In this document: piece by piece, positions 1-5,813 of the stretch
How the letters are laid out: every line of letters starts with the position of its first letter
Numbering within the stretch: the stretch's first letter is position 1
NCBI GenBank assembly: GCA_035653595.1
Contig: DASRBO010000060.1
Coordinates: forward strand, 1-8,047
Source: DASRBO01 sp035653595
Lineage (GTDB): Bacteria; Actinomycetota; Acidimicrobiia; Acidimicrobiales; JAJPHE01
DNA length: 8,047 bases
Reading direction: 5' to 3'
Position numbers and translations under genes: made by a program
The notes under the pieces: model-generated
The model's database searches: none
What the model was told of the DNA's origin: nothing
The model's input: only the letters and a program-made list of their open reading frames with translations

Positions 1-120
1 ACCCCGGTCAACGAGGTGGTCGAGACCGCCTTCAAGCTGGAGGACCAGGTGGGGATCAAGCTGGCGCCGCTGGTGGTGAACGGCCTGTATCCCGAGATTC
101 CCGGCCTCGAGGAGGCCGCC
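1..120 (+). repeat. Direct repeat, copy 1 (318-bp period)
   Basis: Bases 1-120 align without gaps to 319-438. The first 50 bases are identical, and I count 11 mismatches over 120 bases (about 91% identity), mostly at third codon positions. The copy probably continues left of the window. The period of 318 bp is exactly 106 codons, so the reading frame is kept. Confidence 0.9.
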
Positions 121-669
121 GCCTCCCACCCGGGCTCCGACGACCTGATCGTGCTCGACGCCCCCGCCGCCGGCCACGCCGTCACCTTCCTGACCAGCGC
201 CCGGGGCCTGCTGGACGCCTTCCGGGTGGGCCCGGTGCGGGCCCAGGCGGCCGAGGTGGTGGAGCTGCTCAACGACGGCCGGCGCTGCCAGGTGATGCTG
301 GTCACCCTGCCGGAGGAGACCCCGGTCAACGAGGTGGTCGAGACCGCCTTCAAGCTGGAGGACCAGGTCGGCATCAAGCTGGCCCCCCTGGTAGTCAACG
401 GCGTCTATCCCGAGGTCCCCGGCCTCGAGGAGGCGGCCGCCCGTCCCCCCGACGACCCCGCAGGCAAGGTGATGGCCGAGGCGGCCCGGTTCCGCCTCGG
501 CCGCCAGGGCCTGCAGTCCGAGCAGCTGGGCCGGCTGACCGAGTCCCTGCCCCTGCCCCAGCTGCGCCTCCCGTTCCTGTTCACCACCGACATCGGCCCC
601 GGCGAGCTGTCGGTGCTGGCCGACCGCTTGGCCGAGGCCATCGAGGCCATGCCGATGGCCCGGGCCTGA
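1..669 (+). CDS. ArsA/Get3-like ATPase, C-terminal part (5' end outside window), internally duplicated
   Basis: The frame is open from base 1 to the TGA at 667-669, so the real start and the P-loop lie upstream; the ATG at 16 is only an internal Met. The second half shows the normal ArsA/Get3 order: a Walker-B-like stretch DLIVLDAPAAGHAV (about bases 145-186), then RVGPVRAQA, then VTLPEETPVNEV, then the LAPLVVNGVYP strand and a hydrophobic C-terminus rich in LPFLF. Before it stands another copy of the TPVNEV-to-LEEAAA block, so the C-terminal domain is partly repeated in frame (unit 106 codons). Family members are cytosolic dimeric ATPases that handle tail-anchored proteins or oxyanions in other organisms; actinobacteria often carry two adjacent copies, like mycobacterial Rv3679-Rv3680. 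The repeat could disturb the fold, or reflect misassembly. The family call is firm; the function is not known from the sequence. Confidence 0.8.
   Translation, partial: TPVNEVVETAFKLEDQVGIKLAPLVVNGLYPEIPGLEEAAASHPGSDDLIVLDAPAAGHAVTFLTSARGLLDAFRVGPVRAQAAEVVELLNDGRRCQVMLVTLPEETPVNEVVETAFKLEDQVGIKLAPLVVNGVYPEVPGLEEAAARPPDDPAGKVMAEAARFRLGRQGLQSEQLGRLTESLPLPQLRLPFLFTTDIGPGELSVLADRLAEAIEAMPMARA
319..438 (+). repeat. Direct repeat, copy 2 (318-bp period)
   Basis: This is the second copy of the 120-bp block at 1-120. It encodes TPVNEVVETAFKLEDQ through the LEEAAA segment and is followed by the expected C-terminus of an ArsA-like ATPase. It is therefore probably the original copy, with the upstream one as the duplicate. 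Confidence 0.9.
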
Positions 670-679
670 GGGGGCGGCG

Positions 680-1729
680 GTGGCCGACGAGTCCCTGCGC
701 GGCCTCATCGAGAGGGCGACGACCATCGTGTGCTGCGGGCCCGGCGGGGTGGGCAAGACCACCGCCGCCGCCGCCATCGCCGTCGAGGCGGCCCGCCTCG
801 GCCGGCGGGCCTGCGTGGTGACCATCGACCCGGCCAAGCGGCTGGCCGACGCCCTCGGGGTGGAGGAGCTGCACAACACGCCCAGCCAGGTGGCCGGCGA
901 GTGGCCCGGGGAGCTGTGGGCCCTGATGCTCGACACCAAGAGCACCTTCGACGACCTCATCCGGCGCTACTCCACCGCCCCCGGCCAGGCCGACAGCATC
1001 CTCGACAACCGCCTCTACCGGAACCTCTCCCAGGCCCTGTCCGGCACCCAGGAGTACATGGCCATGGAGAAGCTCTACGAGCTGCACGAGGAGAGCCGCT
1101 TCGACGTGGTGGTGGTGGACACCCCGCCCACCCGCAACGCCCTCGACTTCATCGACGCCCCCCGCCGGCTGGTGCGGTTCCTCGACAACCGCATCTTCCG
1201 CCTGCTGATGATGCCGACCCGGGCCTACCTCCGGGCCGTGAGCGTGGCCACCCAGGCCTTCCTCCGCACCGTGTCCAGGGTGGTCGGCTCCGAGGTGGTG
1301 GACGACGCCGTGGCGTTCTTCCAAGCCTTCGAGGGCATGGAGCAGGGCTTCCGCGACCGGGCCGCCCGGGTCGAGGCCATGCTGGCCGAGCCCGGCACCC
1401 GCTTCGTTGTGGTCGCCTCCCCCCGCCGCGACGCCGTCGAGGAGGCCCGCTTCTTCGTCGACAAGCTGGGCGAGACCGGCATCACCGTGGCCGCCCTGGT
1501 GGTCAACCGGGTCCACCCCCGCTTCGAGCTGCCCCTCGGCGCCCCCGCTGCCGACGGCGCCCTGGGGGAGAACCTGGCCGAGCTGCAGGCGGTGGCCGAA
1601 CGGGAGGAGATCCACTTCGCCGACCTGGCCCAGCGGGTCCGGCCCGCACCGGTGGTGCGGGTGCCCTTCCTGCCCGCCGACGTCCACGACCTCGACGGCC
1701 TGGCCCTGGTGGGCGAGCACCTGGTGTGA
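680..1729 (+). CDS. ArsA/Get3-like ATPase (second of pair)
   Basis: A complete 349-aa P-loop ATPase of the ArsA/Get3 (anion-transporting ATPase) family. The Walker A loop GPGGVGKTT is at residues 20-28, the switch I-like segment TIDPAKRLADALG at 48-60, and Walker B/switch II VVVVDTPPTRNAL at 143-155, with D147. A conserved ALVVNRVHP strand lies near the C-terminus, matching LVVNGVYP in the upstream gene. No transmembrane segment is evident, so it should be cytosolic. The GTG start is preceded by GAGGGG, which overlaps the stop of the upstream gene, and only 10 bp separate the two genes, so they are co-transcribed and perhaps translationally coupled. By analogy with mycobacterial Rv3679/Rv3680 the two products may form a heteromeric ATPase. 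The substrate cannot be read from the sequence. A strong hairpin follows the stop. Confidence 0.9.
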   Translation: MADESLRGLIERATTIVCCGPGGVGKTTAAAAIAVEAARLGRRACVVTIDPAKRLADALGVEELHNTPSQVAGEWPGELWALMLDTKSTFDDLIRRYSTAPGQADSILDNRLYRNLSQALSGTQEYMAMEKLYELHEESRFDVVVVDTPPTRNALDFIDAPRRLVRFLDNRIFRLLMMPTRAYLRAVSVATQAFLRTVSRVVGSEVVDDAVAFFQAFEGMEQGFRDRAARVEAMLAEPGTRFVVVASPRRDAVEEARFFVDKLGETGITVAALVVNRVHPRFELPLGAPAADGALGENLAELQAVAEREEIHFADLAQRVRPAPVVRVPFLPADVHDLDGLALVGEHLV

Positions 1730-1743
1730 CCGGGCCGGCCCGG

Positions 1744-1772
1744 CTCGCCGGACGGTCCCGCCGTCCGGCGGG
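1744..1772. terminator. Hairpin between convergent genes
   Basis: Bases 1746-1755 pair perfectly with 1761-1770 (10 bp, GC-rich, 5-base loop TCCCG), and two more pairs, one a G-U, extend the base. It lies 16 bp after the ATPase stop and 27 bp from the stop of the opposing STAS gene. It could end transcripts from both sides. There is no T-run, as is common in GC-rich actinomycetes. Confidence 0.6.
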
Positions 1773-1797
1773 AGGGGGCGGGGGAGGGGGCCGCTGG

Positions 1798-2151
1798 TCA
1801 GCCGGTGTTTTCGGCCTTGGCCGACAGGGCGGCGGCGGCCTCGGCCACGGTGTCGGCCACCGTGACGATCCGGTCGAAGCCGGTAGTGCGCAGCAGGCGG
1901 ATGAGGGTGGCCCGGTTGCAGGCCACCGCCACGTCCCCCCCCTGCTCGCGGGTGCGGCGGATGCCGCCGATGAGGGCCCCCAGGCCGGCGGAGTCGATGA
2001 AGGGGACCCCGGAGAGGTCGATGACCAGCCGGCCCCGGTTGGCCAGCTCGGCCAGGGCCTCGCGGAACTGGCTGACGGTGAACGCGTCCAGTTCCCCCTG
2101 AGGGCGGCAGACGGTGTAGGAGTCGGCCTCCTCGATCTCGATGTCGAGCAA
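1798..2151 (-). CDS. STAS-domain anti-sigma factor antagonist (SpoIIAA/RsbV-like)
   Basis: Product of 117 aa, the usual size for a single STAS domain. Near the N-terminus is GELDAFTVSQFREAL (19-33); the central strand and phosphorylation loop read LVIDLSGVPFIDSAGLGAL (42-60). Ser54 in the DSAGLG loop matches the serine that anti-sigma kinases of the SpoIIAB/RsbW type phosphorylate. In that family the unphosphorylated form binds the kinase and frees a sigma factor. I chose the TTG at 2151 because AAGGGGG sits five bases upstream and the conserved domain begins right after it. The longer open frame reaches 2331 but would run through the start of the divergent receiver gene. No kinase or sigma gene lies nearby, so its partner must be elsewhere. 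The divergent receiver gene suggests a shared signalling role, which is an inference. Confidence 0.85.
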   Translation of the reverse strand: MLDIEIEEADSYTVCRPQGELDAFTVSQFREALAELANRGRLVIDLSGVPFIDSAGLGALIGGIRRTREQGGDVAVACNRATLIRLLRTTGFDRIVTVADTVAEAAAALSAKAENTG

Positions 2152-2233
2152 CCAAGCCCCCTTAGAGGTCGGGCGGTCGGCGGACCAAGGCCAGGATGGT
2201 ACCCAGGCCCGGAAGGGGACTACCTTCGAGGCG

Positions 2234-2677
2234 GTGACGAGGATCCTGCTCGCCGCCGACGCCCCCTGGGTGGTCGACGAGGTCACCGCCGCCGTGTCTG
2301 ACCCCGACAACGAGGTGGTCTGCCTCGACAACGGGGCCGCCGTGCTGCCCTACCTGGCCGAAAACGACGTCGACCTGGTCATACTCGACCTGCAGATCGG
2401 GAACATGGGCGGGATGGCCGTGTGCCAGGAGATCAGGCTGGAGGAGGGCGCCGCCCGCCTCGACCGCATACCGGTCCTGATGCTGCTGGACCGCCGGGCG
2501 GACGTGTTCCTGGCCCGCCGGGTGGACGCTGAAGGCTGGCTGGTCAAGCCGCTGGGGCCCATCCGCCTGCGCCGGGCCATCCGGACCCTGCTCGACGGCT
2601 CCACCTACTACGACAGCTCCTACGCCCCCGAGCCGATCGTCGTGTCCGTCCCCGGCACCGGGCCCTCGGGGGCCTGA
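2234..2677 (+). CDS. Stand-alone receiver-domain (REC) protein, atypical
   Basis: A 147-aa protein read from the GTG at 2234, which puts the first beta strand (TRILLAAD) at the N-terminus as in other receivers. The phospho-acceptor is likely D52 in LVILDLQIGNMGG, and the conserved lysine is K105 in WLVKPLGP. Two usual signature positions differ: the paired acidic residues near the N-terminus are A8-D9 instead of Asp-Asp, and the Thr/Ser switch position is Leu85 (VLMLLD). It may therefore signal without normal phosphorylation. About 30 residues without recognisable structure follow the domain, and no DNA-binding output domain is present. The frame is open upstream to an ATG at 2141, but that would overlap the start of the STAS gene. 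It lies 8 bp before the CBS gene, probably in one operon. The start is the weak point, since a spaced ribosome site is not clear. Confidence 0.78.
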   Translation: MTRILLAADAPWVVDEVTAAVSDPDNEVVCLDNGAAVLPYLAENDVDLVILDLQIGNMGGMAVCQEIRLEEGAARLDRIPVLMLLDRRADVFLARRVDAEGWLVKPLGPIRLRRAIRTLLDGSTYYDSSYAPEPIVVSVPGTGPSGA

Positions 2678-2685
2678 GGAGACCG

Positions 2686-3534
2686 GTGTTCCGCCGGGGC
2701 CGGCGGTCGACCCCCCAGGCCGAGGAGCCGCCCAGCCAGACCGAGCAGGAGATCCTCGCCGCCCTCGAGGCCCTGCGCGACACCACCGCCCGCGAGGTGA
2801 TGACCCCCAGGGTCGACGTGGTGGCCCTCAAGGCGCCCGTCACCCTCGGCGACGTGACCAGGGCGATACGCCAGTCGGGGCACTCCCGCTTCCCGGTCTA
2901 CGAGGAGGACCTCGACCAGCTGGCCGGCGTCCTGTTCGTCAAGGACCTGTTCCGGGCCGCGCCCAACGACCAGGTGCTGACCGACCCGGCCCAGGTGCTG
3001 GTGCCGGCGGCGCCGGCGGCCGAGCGGGGGATCGGCGCCACCCGGGCCCGGCTGCGCCGGCCCTACCTGGTCCCCGAGGGCCGCCGGGTCCTCGACGTGC
3101 TTTCGGAGATGCGCCAGCGCCGCAACGCCTTTGCCGTCGTGGTGGACGAGTTCGGGGGGGTTGAGGGGGTCATCACCGTCAAGGACCTGGTGTCGGAGCT
3201 GGTGGGCGAGCTGCCCGACGAGTTCGACCGGGCCGAGGACGCCCCCATCGTGGCGGTGGACGCCGGTCGCTGGCTGGTCGCGGGCGACTGCCCGGTGGAC
3301 GACGTCAACGAGGACCTCGGCGCCACCATCCCCGAGGGCGAGTACGTCACCCTGGGCGGGTTCCTCTTCGACCGTTTCGGCCACATCCCCGAGGAGGGCG
3401 AGACCTACGAGCACAACGGCTGGCAGTACCGGGTGGCCGAAATGGACCGGCGCCGGGTGGCCAAGGTCGTCGTCCGGGCCCCTTCGGGTAGCATCGCAGC
3501 CGAAGCCGGGCCCCACCCGGCCGCCGGGAAGTAG
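2686..3534 (+). CDS. CorC-like CBS-pair protein with CorC_HlyC domain
   Basis: A 282-aa product, close in length to E. coli CorC and, like it, without an N-terminal DUF21 membrane domain. The first CBS motif opens with REVMTPRVDVVAL (36-48) and ends with the GVLFVKDLF strand (81-89). The second covers about 130-175 and includes FAVVVDEFGGVEGVITVKDL (149-168), a hallmark of the family. The CorC_HlyC domain spans about 188-273. CBS pairs usually bind adenosine nucleotides, and relatives influence magnesium/cobalt efflux or membrane transporters; which applies here is unknown. The GTG start has GAGGAGA just upstream, overlapping the stop of the receiver gene, so the two are likely coupled. The last codons and the TAG stop lie within the acceptor stem and D-arm start of the tRNA that follows, a 10-bp overlap. 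Confidence 0.88.
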   Translation: MFRRGRRSTPQAEEPPSQTEQEILAALEALRDTTAREVMTPRVDVVALKAPVTLGDVTRAIRQSGHSRFPVYEEDLDQLAGVLFVKDLFRAAPNDQVLTDPAQVLVPAAPAAERGIGATRARLRRPYLVPEGRRVLDVLSEMRQRRNAFAVVVDEFGGVEGVITVKDLVSELVGELPDEFDRAEDAPIVAVDAGRWLVAGDCPVDDVNEDLGATIPEGEYVTLGGFLFDRFGHIPEEGETYEHNGWQYRVAEMDRRRVAKVVVRAPSGSIAAEAGPHPAAGK

Positions 3535-3598
3535 CGCAGCTTGGTTAGCGCGCAGCGTTCGGGACGCTGAGGTCGCGGGTTCAATCCCGCCTTCCCGA
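3525..3598 (+). tRNA. tRNA-Pro (anticodon CGG), T-loop one base short; probable integration site
   Basis: A full cloverleaf can be drawn. The acceptor strands CGGGAAG (3525-3531) and CTTCCCG (3591-3597) pair over 7 bp. The D-stem is GCGC/GCGC with a 10-base loop containing GG. The anticodon stem is CAGCG/CGCTG around loop TTCGGGA, giving anticodon CGG. The variable loop is AGGTC. The T-stem is GCGGG/CCCGC and the discriminator base is A3598. CCA is not encoded. The T-loop is TTCAAT, six bases instead of the near-universal seven, as if one base after TTCAA were lost. The gene overlaps the stop of the CBS gene. An integrase, excisionase and relaxase stub downstream suggest that its 3' half is an attachment site rebuilt by an element. 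It may be a functional variant, a pseudo-tRNA, or a base-call error. Confidence 0.85.
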
Positions 3599-3606
3599 CT
3601 CACAGA

Positions 3607-3622
3607 CGCCCCGGTCAGGGCG
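3607..3622 (+). terminator. Possible hairpin after the tRNA
   Basis: CGCCC (3607-3611) pairs with GGGCG (3618-3622) across a 6-base loop, 9 bp after the tRNA. An alternative pairing of CAGACG (3603-3608) with CGTCTG (3627-3632) is also possible. There is no T-run. It is weak evidence for a transcript end. Confidence 0.3.
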
Positions 3623-3695
3623 GTGCCGTCTGCTGCGTTGCTCCGGCTCCGAATCATCCCGCGTTTAGCCCGCGTGACCGTGAGGGGTCGTCTGG

Positions 3696-3707
3696 CAGAA
3701 TTGACCC
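3696..3707 (+). promoter_or_regulatory. Probable leaderless promoter of the toxin-antitoxin pair
   Basis: CAGAAT at 3696-3701 fits the -10 pattern with A at position 2 and T at position 6. Six bases then separate it from the GTG at 3708, the spacing expected when transcription starts at the first codon. No ribosome binding site precedes the GTG. I see no clear -35 box. Confidence 0.4.
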
Positions 3708-3974
3708 GTGGTGAAGCGTCCCGTGACCGTCGAGCTCGACGAGGCCGTCGTCCGCGCCGCTGAGGCGGAGGCGGAGCGCACCGGGCAGTCCGAGGCCCAG
3801 GTGATCGAGGATGCCCTCCGAGAGCACCTGTCGTTGACTGGCAGCGTCGTGGATGGTGTCTGGGCGAGGACCAGGGTCGATGCCCTGAGCGAGGAAGAAG
3901 CGCTGGCGCTTGCCTACGACGAGTTGAAGGCGATGCGGCGCGAGCGCGGAGAGTCCGGCAAGGCAGCTTCCTAG
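3708..3974 (+). CDS. Ribbon-helix-helix antitoxin
   Basis: An 88-aa protein whose first 45 residues look like a ribbon-helix-helix DNA-binding domain: a short strand RPVTVELDE (4-12), helix A through AEAEAERTG, a turn, and helix B SEAQVIEDALREHL. The rest, with the acidic stretch LSEEEALALAYDELKAMRRE, would be the toxin-binding tail. Such antitoxins bind DNA as dimers, neutralise the partner toxin and usually repress their own promoter. The downstream PIN gene starts directly after its stop with no spacer, which strongly supports the pair. A double GTG (3708 and 3711) makes the start ambiguous by one codon; 3708 fits the leaderless promoter better. Confidence 0.75.
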   Translation: MVKRPVTVELDEAVVRAAEAEAERTGQSEAQVIEDALREHLSLTGSVVDGVWARTRVDALSEEEALALAYDELKAMRRERGESGKAAS

Positions 3975-4385
3975 GTGGAGAGGGTCGTCGCCGACCCGGC
4001 CGTCCTGATCTCCGCTCTGATCTCGCCGCAGGGCAACCCCGCCCTCCTCTGGAGGGCCGTAGTCGACCGCCGGCTCGAGTTGGCCGTCTGCCCGAAGCTG
4101 CTGGCGGAGCTGGCCGGGGTCTTGGAGCGCGACAAGTTCCGCCGCCATACGACCATCGAGGAGGCCCACGCCTTCGTGGCGGAAGTGGCGCGGCGGGCCC
4201 GGCGAGTCCCCGACCCGACCGAGGTGCCGCCGGTCAGCCGGGATCCGAGCGACGACTACCTCTTCGCCTTGGCGAAGGTGACGGACTGCCGGGCGGTCGT
4301 CAGTGGCGACCGCGACCTGACCGATATTGATGACCCACCGGTCGCCGTGCTGACACCCGGGCAAGCGGTCGACACGCTCCTGTAG
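3975..4385 (+). CDS. PIN-domain toxin (predicted ribonuclease)
   Basis: A 136-aa protein of the PIN family, closest in style to the COG1569 type of predicted toxins. Likely metal-binding acids are D7 (VADPAVLISALIS), E45 (KLLAELAGVLE), D94 (RDPSDDYLFALA) and D112 (VVSGDRDLT), in the order and spacing typical of PIN nucleases. The residue usually Asn in the first motif (D-x-N-V-L) is Ala9 here, while the four acids remain, so activity is still plausible. PIN toxins cleave RNA in the cytosol and are held inactive by their antitoxin. Its GTG directly follows the antitoxin stop, and with no clear ribosome site it probably relies on coupled translation. Its last 86 bases overlap the 3' end of the integrase gene on the opposite strand. 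Confidence 0.8.
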   Translation: MERVVADPAVLISALISPQGNPALLWRAVVDRRLELAVCPKLLAELAGVLERDKFRRHTTIEEAHAFVAEVARRARRVPDPTEVPPVSRDPSDDYLFALAKVTDCRAVVSGDRDLTDIDDPPVAVLTPGQAVDTLL

Positions 4386-5532
4386 CGCCCTCGATGCCCG
4401 GGCTCACCGGGAGAGGCCCCGCCGCTTCGGCGGCTTCGGCGTCGAGGAGAGGCGCCCCCAACCGCTTGGCCGCCGCCCGGTCAGCCTCCGTGGTGGCCTG
4501 CGCGTAGATCGCCAGGGTCATCCGTGGGTCGGAGTGACCGAGCCGGGCCTGGGCCGTCTTCACATCGACGCCGGAGCGGACCAGAACGGTGGCATTGGCC
4601 CGTCTGAGGTCGTGAAAGCCCAGGTCGGGCAGTCCGATCCGCCGGCAGGCAGGTTCCCAGACCCGTTGGCGGAAGCCGCTGTACTCCAACGGACCGCCGT
4701 GCGAGCCGACGAAGACGTATGCGTCCGGATCGGACGCTGTCACACGGCGGCGCTGAAGATGTTGGGCAAGTAATTCCATCAGCCGTGGAGGGACGCTTAG
4801 CGTGCGCCGGCCTGCGGCGGACTTGGGTGGCCCCTCGACCATCCGGCCGCCGAGGCCGCGGGTGCGCTGCTCCTCGATGCTGATCGTGCGTGCCAGAAAG
4901 TCCAGGTGCCGGACACGGAGCCCGGCGCACTCCGCCCACCGCAGTCCGAGGACGGCTCCCACGTAGGCCATCGGGCCGTAGCCCTCCCCGAGAGCATCGG
5001 CGAGGGCGGCCAGCTCCTCGGCCGAGACGACGTGCCGGGCCTTGGTCTGCGTGACGGATGGCAGACGCACTCCTCGTGCCGGGGAGCGGGCGATCAGATC
5101 GGTCGCCACCGCGTAGTTCAGGATGGCGGTGAGGACGCCGTATTGACGCCGCACCGTCCTTGGCGCCTTCTGCTCGGTCCATGCCGCAACGAGCGACTGG
5201 ACATCCCTCGGCATGATCGAGCCGAGCGGTCGCTTCCCGAGGACGGGCAGGAGGTGGTTCCGGACGATGGTCTCGTCACGGGCCAGGCCGGAGCCCCGCT
5301 TGGACACGCCGCCCTTCAACCATGCGGCGGCGACCTCCTCGAATGGCACCTCCGCGCGACGGGGGTCGACCCATGTCCCCCGCATATGTTGGGCGCGCTG
5401 GTCGACCTGATAGGCGTCGGCAGCCTTGCGGTTCTCGAACGTGCGGCTGTACTCCCGCCCGGCCGGGTCCCGCAGCCGGACCTCGTAGATTATTCGGCCG
5501 TCCCGCTGCCGCTTCTTCGGAGTGATGCTCAT
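4300..5532 (-). CDS. int: Tyrosine recombinase (phage/ICE-type integrase)
   Basis: A 410-aa site-specific recombinase. An arm-type DNA-binding domain lies at about 1-60, a core-binding helical domain at about 63-145, and the catalytic domain from about 165. Catalytic residues are visible: R198 in GLRWAECAGLR, K237 in PPKSAAGRR, H307 and R310 in FHDLRRANAT, H333 in LGHSDPRMT, and nucleophile Y343 in LAIYAQAT. It would join or excise the element at the tRNA-Pro. The ATG at 5532 overlaps the stop of the upstream xis-like gene (ATGA), implying coupled translation. After Y343 there is an unusually long 67-residue tail, rich in Ala/Pro/Arg and without clear structure; its last part is read through the 3' end of the toxin gene. 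That suggests the original stop was lost when the two genes were brought together. All core residues are present, so the enzyme may be active. Confidence 0.92.
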   Translation of the reverse strand: MSITPKKRQRDGRIIYEVRLRDPAGREYSRTFENRKAADAYQVDQRAQHMRGTWVDPRRAEVPFEEVAAAWLKGGVSKRGSGLARDETIVRNHLLPVLGKRPLGSIMPRDVQSLVAAWTEQKAPRTVRRQYGVLTAILNYAVATDLIARSPARGVRLPSVTQTKARHVVSAEELAALADALGEGYGPMAYVGAVLGLRWAECAGLRVRHLDFLARTISIEEQRTRGLGGRMVEGPPKSAAGRRTLSVPPRLMELLAQHLQRRRVTASDPDAYVFVGSHGGPLEYSGFRQRVWEPACRRIGLPDLGFHDLRRANATVLVRSGVDVKTAQARLGHSDPRMTLAIYAQATTEADRAAAKRLGAPLLDAEAAEAAGPLPVSPGIEGATGACRPLARVSARRPVGHQYRSGRGRH

Positions 5533-5798
5533 GAGACGTTCCGGACGACGGGCCGAGGAGCGCCGGCATCGGCCTCAGCCAGCAGGCGGTTGACGAAGTC
5601 GTGCAGGGCCGAGCTGGGAATCCTCCTACATGCGCCGATGCGTACCGACCGCAGGTAGCCGGCGGCCAGCAGCTCGTACAGCTTTGTGCGTCCGAGGCCC
5701 AACATGTCGGCCGCCTGCTCGGGAGTGAACAGCAGCTTCTCCGCTGTCGCATCGCGCCGTCTCGCCGGGCCTCGGTCCTCTGTCTGGTTCGCCAACAT
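5529..5798 (-). CDS. xis: Excisionase-like helix-turn-helix protein
   Basis: An 89-aa protein with an excisionase/MerR-type winged helix (HTH_17 style) at about 22-72: LLFTPEQAADMLGLGRTKLY is followed by ELLAAGYLRSVRIG and then RIPSSALHDFV. Proteins of this kind bend DNA at attachment sites and steer the integrase towards excision, and may also act as repressors. It lies directly before int and shares four bases with it. I chose the ATG at 5798; an in-frame TTG two codons upstream (5804) is possible. No ribosome site is evident for either. One arm of the 11-bp inverted repeat ends 4 bp before the ATG, which suggests the gene is controlled from the divergent intergenic region. Confidence 0.8.
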   Translation of the reverse strand: MLANQTEDRGPARRRDATAEKLLFTPEQAADMLGLGRTKLYELLAAGYLRSVRIGACRRIPSSALHDFVNRLLAEADAGAPRPVVRNVS

Positions 5799-5802
5799 GC
5801 CC

Positions 5803-5813
5803 AACTAGGCCGC
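5803..5813 (-). repeat. Inverted repeat, left arm (11 bp)
   Basis: AACTAGGCCGC here is the exact reverse complement of 5961-5971. Read on the minus strand it runs GCGGCCTAGTT towards xis and ends 4 bp before the xis ATG. A CGCGAAG element (5833-5827) precedes it by 13 bases, which resembles the -35/-10 layout of a promoter. Confidence 0.6.

Noticed and set aside
581..2155. Long minus-strand open frame of 524 codons opposite the ATPase and STAS genes
   Set aside because: Its product is a low-complexity mix of Gly, His, Arg and Pro, and it lies antisense to a clear ArsA-family gene and across the STAS gene in another frame. It is a GC-driven shadow.
2141..2233. Upstream ATG extension of the receiver gene
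   Set aside because: It would overlap the start codon and ribosome site of the divergent STAS gene and adds about 31 residues before the first receiver strand with no conserved character.
730..2301. Plus-strand open frame of 523 codons in another frame of the ATPase gene
   Set aside because: It runs inside the P-loop ATPase gene and through its terminator hairpin, with Arg/Gly/Pro-rich sequence and no domain. Shadow frame.
2152..2331. N-terminal extension of the STAS protein to an ATG at 2331
   Set aside because: It would run antisense through the receiver start. The TTG at 2151 has a good ribosome site and fits the domain boundary.
2620..3657. Minus-strand open frame of 345 codons over the CBS gene and tRNA
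   Set aside because: Antisense to a well-recognised CorC-like gene and the tRNA, with a His/Gly/Leu-biased composition typical of reverse frames.
4906..5658. Plus-strand open frame of 250 codons opposite the integrase
   Set aside because: The integrase on the minus strand has all its catalytic residues. This frame has no recognisable motif and crosses the int-xis junction.
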